A stretch of DNA of 10,093 nucleotides, taken from NCBI GenBank assembly GCA_004151065.3, contig NWUY0304798277.1, forward strand, positions 2,053 through 12,145. The letters run 5' to 3'. The DNA is from Larix sibirica. Taxonomy: Eukaryota; Streptophyta; Pinopsida; Pinales; Pinaceae. The notes under the pieces are model-generated. The model was not told the origin of the DNA. It was given only the letters and a program-made list of their open reading frames with translations, and searched no databases. A program made the position numbers and the translations under genes. Shown one piece after another: positions 1 to 6,700 of this stretch. Within the stretch, counting starts at the first letter, position 1; each line of letters begins with the position of its first letter.

Positions 1-8
1 TTTTTTTT
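1..8 (-). other. Poly(T) run: possible poly(A) tail of a minus-strand insertion
   Basis: Eight Ts open the window. On the minus strand this is a terminal A run following the relic at 349-1690. It fits the 3' tail of a retroposed sequence, but the run touches the window edge, so its real length and any target-site duplication cannot be seen. Confidence 0.35.
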
Positions 9-348
9 GTAAAATAAGTAAAACCTTTCTATTGACAAAATTTACAGAGTACAGAAAGGAACTTCATGAGTCTGTTTAGCAGTCAAACCACGAGTTTAGC
101 ATGCCCGAGGCTTACAACCATGAATCCTAGTGCTCCTCCCCCGGGAGGGAAAACAGAGCATACATATCAACAAAATCTAGGCAACAAAACTAGGAACAGG
201 ATCTTTACAAAATGGAGTCTGCGTACTTAACAGAAAAAAGATAGTGATCCGTGTCGAGACCCGCCACCGTAGAACCATCCCATAACGCGAAACAAAATAG
301 AAGCAAAACAGGAATTACCAGCATACCAGAACCCATGACAGGCAAGTG
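9..348 (-). other. Non-coding tail beyond the unknown relic
   Basis: No gene is supported on either strand. If the T run is a poly(A) tail, this is the 3' untranslated part of the minus-strand relic. The only + strand reading frame here (251-442) has no recognisable similarity and mostly overlaps the relic. Confidence 0.3.
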
Positions 349-1690
349 CTACTCCTTGGCCGGTGGAGGGACTCCCGTCTCCCCAGTCGCACCACCGTCA
401 CGGGTCTCCTGTGATTGCTCTGCTAGTACAACATCGAAATAGCCCGTTTTGGGGAGGAATGGAATCCCCAATTCCTTCCCGTTGACGTCAATTTTCATGT
501 GGAGGAGGCGGGTATCAGAGTAAAGCTCTTTCCAGAATGCTAAGGGAATATCATCCCCACCCAACGTCTCCTCTCTTTCTAGCAGAACTCTGCTCAACAA
601 CCCCTTAATGATCCAGTAAAGAGTCACAGTTTTTTCATAGAGCGCCTACCTTGCCCTTGATGACCTCGGATCCTAGATCCAACTCTCCAAAGCAGCTTCA
701 TCTAGCGAAGGTGAATTTTTGAGAACTTCCTTCCAAACCCCGTTCTCCATCATCTCCAGGTCAGCCTTGATTGACGGAGGGATGGACGCCCTATAGCGCC
801 AAGCAGCCTGCATGACCCTGATTTGCTCACGGTTTGCCCGGTGTTTCCTTGAATTATCCACTTGCTCAACATTCTTGGTAGGTTCCATAATGCAGACGAT
901 GATGAACCAGCAACTACCACCAACCTCTGTCCCACCACCTTTCTGCTCCTTCTTGTTCAAGTTCATGTCTTCTCTCAAAGAACCACCAAGCTCATGGGTT
1001 GCCGTGCCCTTGAAGACCTCGGATCATGGATTCAACTCTCCAAAGCAGCTTCATCTAGCAAAGGTGAATTTTCCAGAATTTCCTTCTAAAGCCCGTTCTC
1101 CATCATCTCCGGGTCGGCCCTGATTGACGGAGGGATGGACGCCCTGTAGTGCCAAGCAGCCTGCACGGCCCTGATCTGCTCACGGTTTCCTGACGTTTCC
1201 ATGAATTATCCACTTGCTCAACATTCTTGGCAGGTTCCATAATGCAGACGATGATGAACCAGCAACTACCGCCAACCTCTGTCCCACCACCTTTCTGCTC
1301 CTTCTTGTTCAAGTTCATGCCTTCTCTCAGAGAACCACCAAGCTCACGGCTTTTCTCTTTTGACGAGAGACCAACCTTGTTGCCTAAGTTATACCGGCTG
1401 GTAGGTGAAAGAGCCATTACTCTTGAGATGACATGCCAATAATGGCCTCTCATGCCAGCGCAAATCCCAGTTCTTTCCATAATAGTTTGCCATCCCTTCC
1501 TACTGAGCTCCGTACTGATTTCAGTCGCCATTACAAAACTTGCCTGCTTCCTTGTACTATGCCGGACTCGGTAAATCCCCCGCACGCTCTTACACCTTAT
1601 CATAATCCTTTTACCACATGTTAACATTAAAACTCCTCCTTTGATGGCGTCCACCGAAGTTGCATGCCGAAGATGTGCCACATCTTCTTA
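349..1690 (-). pseudogene. Unrecognised decayed protein-coding relic with internal duplication
   Basis: I do not recognise this protein. Reading the minus strand from about 1690 down to 349 gives four coding-like blocks. First is an N-terminal block (1681-1350) containing SVRGIYRVRHSTRKQASFVM and GHYWHVISRVMALSPTSRYN. Next come two copies of a block holding CWFIIVCIMEP, KNVEQVDNS, and RASIPPSI followed by MMENG. Last is a C-terminal block (627-349) containing LYWIIKGLLSRVLLEREETL and GIPFLPKTGYFDV. The copies keep the same wording in different frames, and the longest frame shifts inside the copy at 1346-1005, so no intact product is possible as read. Composition and conserved-looking wording argue for a former real gene, probably a mobile-element or other inserted gene. 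It lies in the same orientation as the LINE upstream of it; whether they are one insertion or two is unclear. Confidence 0.5.
652..1346. repeat. Tandem direct duplication, about 340 bp x 2 (offset about 352)
   Basis: Unit 1 (about 652-995) and unit 2 (about 1005-1346) align along their whole length at an offset of 352-353 bp. Shared runs include aactctccaaagcagcttca, gacggagggatggacgcc and ggttccataatgcagacgat. Differences are scattered substitutions and a few small indels. One indel region near 831-840 versus 1187-1192 puts the two copies into different reading frames on the minus strand. About 9 bp separate the units. Confidence 0.92.
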
Positions 1691-1764
1691 TTAGCTGGAC
1701 TCACCCGCATCCAGCTGGCTAGTTGTAGTATCTTAATCTTCATTGTTCTGAGAAATGGGAGGAT

Positions 1765-2200
1765 CTAACCCCTCAATAAATGGCCTGTGGAAATATTCAT
1801 AAAAAGTCCCATTCTGAAACTCTGCAATCTTAATGGGGTGCCTTCTTTGGAAAGTTGATCCGCAAGTGTGTTCTGCTCCCTGTAAACATGACGACAAACA
1901 CAATAATCAAAAGTTTCCATAATGCGAAATTTCAAATACTTACTCCACCAAAGCGTGCAAATACTGATTGTGACATTTTGGGCCTTGTTTACCCAATTAA
2001 CAACATTCATGGAGTCACCTTTTTTTCTTTTGCAAATAGAATCAGCAGTTTCAGAGCTATCAGCTCTCCATAGTTATTGGATCCATTCCCAAGCCCCATT
2101 TTGATCTTTACAAAATTGGAATCAGAAAAATATAGGACAGACCCACCTCCACAGCCCTGAGCCTGAGTGGTCCTATCGAAATAAGCCCACGGGACATCTT
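1765..2200 (-). pseudogene. RNase H domain of the LINE ORF2 (frameshifted)
   Basis: The RNase H core is split over two frames. The first part has the PWAYFD motif (Asp at 2177-2175), CGGG, and GNGSNNYGEL with Glu at 2066-2064. After a frameshift, GDSMNVVNWVN supplies the second Asp (2016-2014) and HVYREQNTLADQLSKEG the last Asp (1860-1858). This is the RVT_3-type domain found at the C-terminus of many plant LINEs. All four acidic positions survive, but the canonical FDG is FDR and the frame is broken, so no active enzyme is expected. Confidence 0.82.
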
Positions 2201-3071
2201 TGGTTATCTGTTCTTCTTGGATAATTCGAATTGTATGGGTATTCTTTGCCTGTGGAAAGTGAGAAATGATATTTAAACATTGAAGAGAAATTAAATCAGG
2301 AATAGAAGGTTTATCCTGAAAAATGGCTCGGTTTCTAGCTAACCACACCCCACAAATAATAATGAGGGGAAGGGCTTTAATTCTCTTGAAGGTTGCATTT
2401 GAGGACCGTTCTTTCCAAGCAGATTCCATATTCAACCCAGTCCAAACACAATTTATGCCCAATCTACGGATACAATCAGCCCAAATCAGACATGTAAACT
2501 AACAGGAGAGAAAGAGATGAGAGGCCGATTCGTCCTGAGCTTTGCACCAAGGACACCATTCTGGGCCTTCAATTTTCATCTGAGCCATTTTGTCCCATGT
2601 AGGAGCTTTGTTCTCAATCACACACCACAAGAAAATTTGAGCTTTTTGGGGACATTTTGCTTTCCAAATAGCTTTCCACCACCCCTGCTGTTCATTAATC
2701 TACAAGTCTGAAATTAAATGAATATATCCCAATTTTGGAGTATAAGACCCATGTGGAGCATGCTTCCATGTAAGCTCGTCTGCATGATCTGTTAGCCGGA
2801 TATGAGATGTGTGTAGCGCCCTCAAAAAAGCAGGCCAGGTAACATCAAGCTCACCCACCAGCCCAAGATTATGGGCGTCTTTCCATCCTTGTTGCCATAA
2901 GGACGATGATGCAGGGTCCACGATCTGATCTAGATGATAAATGCCTTGGATATGAAGCAGATGGGTCAGAGGTTGAGGCAGCAGATGTTGATTATTACAA
3001 CCCGGCCAAGGTTCAGCCTCAATACAGACTAATATTGAGAACTTGTTATAAAAATTACTTAATAAACACAT
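1765..3071 (-). mobile_element. 5'-truncated LINE (non-LTR retrotransposon), end of ORF2, antisense to host gene
   Basis: The minus strand reads like the C-terminal end of plant LINE ORF2. It opens with a linker containing DELTWKHAPHGSYTPKLGY, then a zf-RVT zinc finger (about 2690-2500) with W-K-x-K-C-P-x-K and a terminal CPWCKAQDESASHLFLSC, then an RNase H domain (about 2180-1840). Endonuclease and reverse transcriptase domains are absent, as expected for 5' truncation. Two in-frame stops (2700-2702 and 2499-2501) and a frameshift near 2007-2025 show it is dead. The ORF2 stop is at about 1765. The 5' border with intron sequence is not sharp and lies somewhere between 3000 and 3120. Confidence 0.85.
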
Positions 3072-3119
3072 TGCTTGGAGTTGTAAAATGCAGAGGTGTG
3101 TATGTGGAATTATAAAACA

Positions 3120-3696
3120 AACAAGTCATAGGGTGGGGACATGAAACAATCGAGTTAGAGTACTGCTCCATGAGGACACTGATGACTCACTGTCTATCAT
3201 TGGCTTATTACTGATGTAAAATTGATTAACACTACCAAAACCAATCAAGGATCCATGAAACATTTGCAATTTTCTAGAAGGTTTAAGAAAGCCTTTAAGA
3301 GGATATTTTGTAATTAGGAAGAGTCTTAGAAACATTTATGCAGTTATATACATCAATTTAAACTGCTACAGAATTGTCTGATTATTTATTGTCTTTTTCA
3401 TATTGTTTGTTTTTATTTGTGGCATGTGTACAGTTAATTATTTTTGTTTTGATTAAATGTTACAAAATTGATTGCATATTTGGTAGCCTTCAGACTTCTA
3501 TAAAAATATTTTCTATTTTCTAGAATTGGCTGATATGGTCGCTTATGCTTTGCAGCACGCAGTCTGACATCTTTCACTTTCATTTTTTTTTAATATTGTC
3601 ACTGCTAGAATATTTTTTGATTGGCAAGGTTTGCTTACCTTATTTGACTTTTACTTTGCTTGATTTCATATAATGATACTTTTCTCATATATTCAG
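3120..3696 (+). other. AT-rich intron sequence upstream of exon a
   Basis: T-rich sequence with no recognisable coding similarity on either strand. It ends in a pyrimidine-containing acceptor (tcatatattcag). The 69-residue minus frame at 3126-3335 has no features of a gene. Confidence 0.55.
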
Positions 3697-3756
3697 GCAC
3701 GCCAAGAGATATTTCGTAAATTGGTTGACTTAATTGGTATCACATCCATCACAGAG
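3697..3756 (+). CDS. SAPS gene exon a (ARQEIFRKLVDLIGITSITE)
   Basis: A 60-nt, phase 0-0 exon coding 20 residues. The acceptor is tattcag at 3690-3696 and the donor is GAG|gtattc at 3757. The encoded LVDLIGITSI is a conserved SAPS-core segment that follows the N-terminal helices in plant homologues. The preceding exon is not visible upstream in the window, so the intron on its left is at least 3.7 kb if the left part of the window is intronic. Confidence 0.88.
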
Positions 3757-6700
3757 GTATTCCGTTCTCTCTGTACATAGATCTCAGGAATTAGTTTGTC
3801 ATAAATATTAGTAACTGGTAAGTTGTAACAGTGATGATTTTGCAGTTTGTAAATTGCTATCTAGCATACATCTTTTTATTGCGATATTTTGCCCTCATTT
3901 ATTCAATAATTTGTTGCAATATCCTCGTTTCTTTAGTTTGCTAGAAATATCAATGTTGTCATATTTTGCTGCAAATGTTCATGTTTACTTCTTTATTTGT
4001 TATTATCTGAGCAGGTATTCCAATTTTGCTTCAAAATGTGTCTAATTAAGAACTTCATCTTATATACAGATTTTAATTCGTCTAGTTGGAGCAGATGATC
4101 ATATGTATACCGATGATGCTATGCAATGGCTAGCTGATACTGACTTGCTTGAAATGATTGTAGACAAGTTGAGTTCACCTGTAAGTATGTTGGATGATGT
4201 GTAGCTGGTCTTGGATTCTTAAGTCTTTCCTCCAGAAAGAAACAAGTGTATATTTGCTAGGCACTATATCTCTGGTGTCTTCAGTGTGTATATAGATGGA
4301 TTATAGTGATGTGCTTAACAGTCCCATTAACTGCTTTTTAGCTTCCAGTAGACAATAATTGAATCATTCTTTTTTTTTCAAATCTCAGATTCTCTGTTAT
4401 GTTTGTGATTTAGTTTGGTGTTAATATATTTTGTGGTTAAGAGTGTCAAGCATGTTCACTAATTTAGTTTGTTGGTTATATTGCAAAGCAGAATTCCCCT
4501 GAAGTACATACCAATGCTGCAGAAACTCTTTGTACGATAACACGTTTAGCTCCTTCTGCCCTGGCTTCAAAGCTTTCAAGCCCAAGGTTTGGAGTGCAGC
4601 AATGCTTTTGATTGTAAAAATTGTTATTTTTTACTGTTATCTATAACTGTGTTGACACATTTCCTCATATGTGTAGCTTTGTGGGAAGGCTTTTTCATCA
4701 TGCGTTGGAAGATTCAGAGTCAAAATCTACTCTAGTGCATTCATTATCTGTCTGTATCTCGGTATTGGATCCAAAGAGAGCAGCAACAATGGCAGCAGCT
4801 GCTGCATCCCGTGGTCATATCACTGAGCCAGAATTCACCGCAAATCCTGAGACTGTGGATGGCATGTTGCAGACACTTGGTAAGTTTTAGTGGCTAGCAT
4901 TTTTTAGTTATAAATTTAAAATTTTGATTTGATTTGTGTGAGTGCTTTATTTATTTCCCTGAGAGGTACATTTTACACCAAGGCACTCTTCCATCAAAAT
5001 TGTACTTGTGCCTTGCCCTAACTGTTTACTGATGGCTTTTGTGGGAATTGAACCTTGGTAGGCTGCCAGAGATGCTGCTACACTAAACCACGACCATATT
5101 GGTGTCAAGCAGAAATTTATCTAAAGCAATTCTACTTTACTTCTTCTATACTCCTTTAGATAGAAGAAGTAAAGTAGAATATTTATCTAAAGCACATGCT
5201 TTTGGATATTTTGTTTCTTTCAGCTTGTTGAGTTCACTACTACAAAAGTATTTCAAAGCTGTAGGAGATGGTTAAAGTCTTTAAAGCATTTATTGGACTT
5301 TGTGGATGTTAGAGCTGTTGCATTGTTTGAGTTGGGATTTTGTGGGGGCCATCTAATTTTCATTAGCTCATTCAATGTTAAGGGGGCACCCTTCCATTGG
5401 CTTACGTTGGGTATGATGATCTAATTAAAGGCTTGATTGTTAAGGTGTGTCTTTTTGTTGTCTCTGCAAATCATGAGTCTGGCAAATTTGGTGTATAAAT
5501 GATGTTAAGATGGAATTCAAAAACATTTTGTCATGTTAATGTATATTTTTGGAATTAGTCTCTTGATTGCTGCCATAATTTTTTAACCTCTTGGGTCCTC
5601 TCCCCGGTCTTCCCTGGAATACTTGGACGGAGGGCAGCTCAACCACCAGGCAAAATAGCAGCTGGTAACCATGGGGCACACAACTGAACCATGGCCTCTT
5701 CTTTGGCAAGGTCCCTTGGGTGGATGGTTCACTTTTGATGGGTCGCTAAGAGAGGTGGATGTATAATTTGAATAGTATTATGTGGGTTTGAGAAGCTTTA
5801 GGTAGCTTTGATTGCTAAGTTTGAATAGAGGGATCCAGGTTATCCATGGCATCCTTCAAGTAGTGGGCCTCTAACAGGTACAGCGGTATGTAGGAACAAT
5901 GTTGGAACACTGGAAACATTTTACAAGATTGGTCCGATAGAGTTCTGAACCAACAATTAGTATGAATCCCGTCATGGACTGAAAGTTATCTATTGTGCAA
6001 AATTCGCCCAGTAGTTGCACCCGGTCTCATCCATTGAAATGCACAACCCCATTGGCCATCATCATTGCCGGGACTTCCACAGAGTCTCAGATGTGGCAAA
6101 TAACATTGTTGGCTGCATTAATGCAGCAACATGTCATCGGGGAGCTTTGAACCCAGTTCCAAGCACTGAAAATGCTTTGGTTTAGCCACTTGGTCACAGC
6201 TTGTTTGATATTTTGTTTGATTTTTAATACTTCGGATTCTCAGAATGTGTTCAACAGAGTGCCATTATTGGCCTCAGTGAGCAGAGAAGACATTGGCACA
6301 TGCAGAGAAGGTACATTTGCAGGTACTGGCAGGTGTGCAGTTCCATACAGCAGCATGGCAACATTACTCAAGCAGAGGTTCCGTACATATCCATCCAGCA
6401 GCGAATGAATGTGGATCACTGACATTTATTTAGGAGAGAAGAGGGCTAGAGGGTGCATACATGTGCCATCCTCAAGATACTTTCAGGTTTCAGTATTCCA
6501 AGTTTAGCAGTTTGCTTTTACTAGTTGCTTTTGTGGTTGAGGAAAGCATGTTCCAGATTGGAACTACTGTCTCTGTTTGGCTTCATTTAGATGCTATTTC
6601 CAGTTAAATGCTATTTCCAGTTTTAGCAGTTCAGTTGTATTTTTGCATGCACATGAGTTAAGAGAGTCCTGATCTCTAGGAGATAGCAGGCCTGCATGTC

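Noticed and set aside
812-1123. Plus-strand frames over the tandem repeat (also 862-1089 and 1227-1442)
   Set aside because: They are Pro/Ser-rich shadows of the minus-strand relic and appear twice only because the DNA is duplicated.
2906-3115. Plus-strand 69-codon frame
   Set aside because: It is the opposite-strand shadow of the LINE ORF2 region and has no recognisable motif.
4621-4890. Independent small gene starting with the ATG at 4621
   Set aside because: The first part is the intron before SAPS exon d, and only 4677-4879 is coding, in the middle of the SAPS protein.
5044-5106. Functional tRNA gene on the minus strand
   Set aside because: Only the A and B boxes fit; no convincing acceptor stem or anticodon arm pairs, so a SINE head or tRNA relic is more likely.
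5115-5194. Possible microRNA hairpin
   Set aside because: The stem is a perfect 21 bp with a 10-base loop and no extended, mismatched stem as in plant miRNA precursors. The flanking direct repeats point to an insertion or rearrangement.
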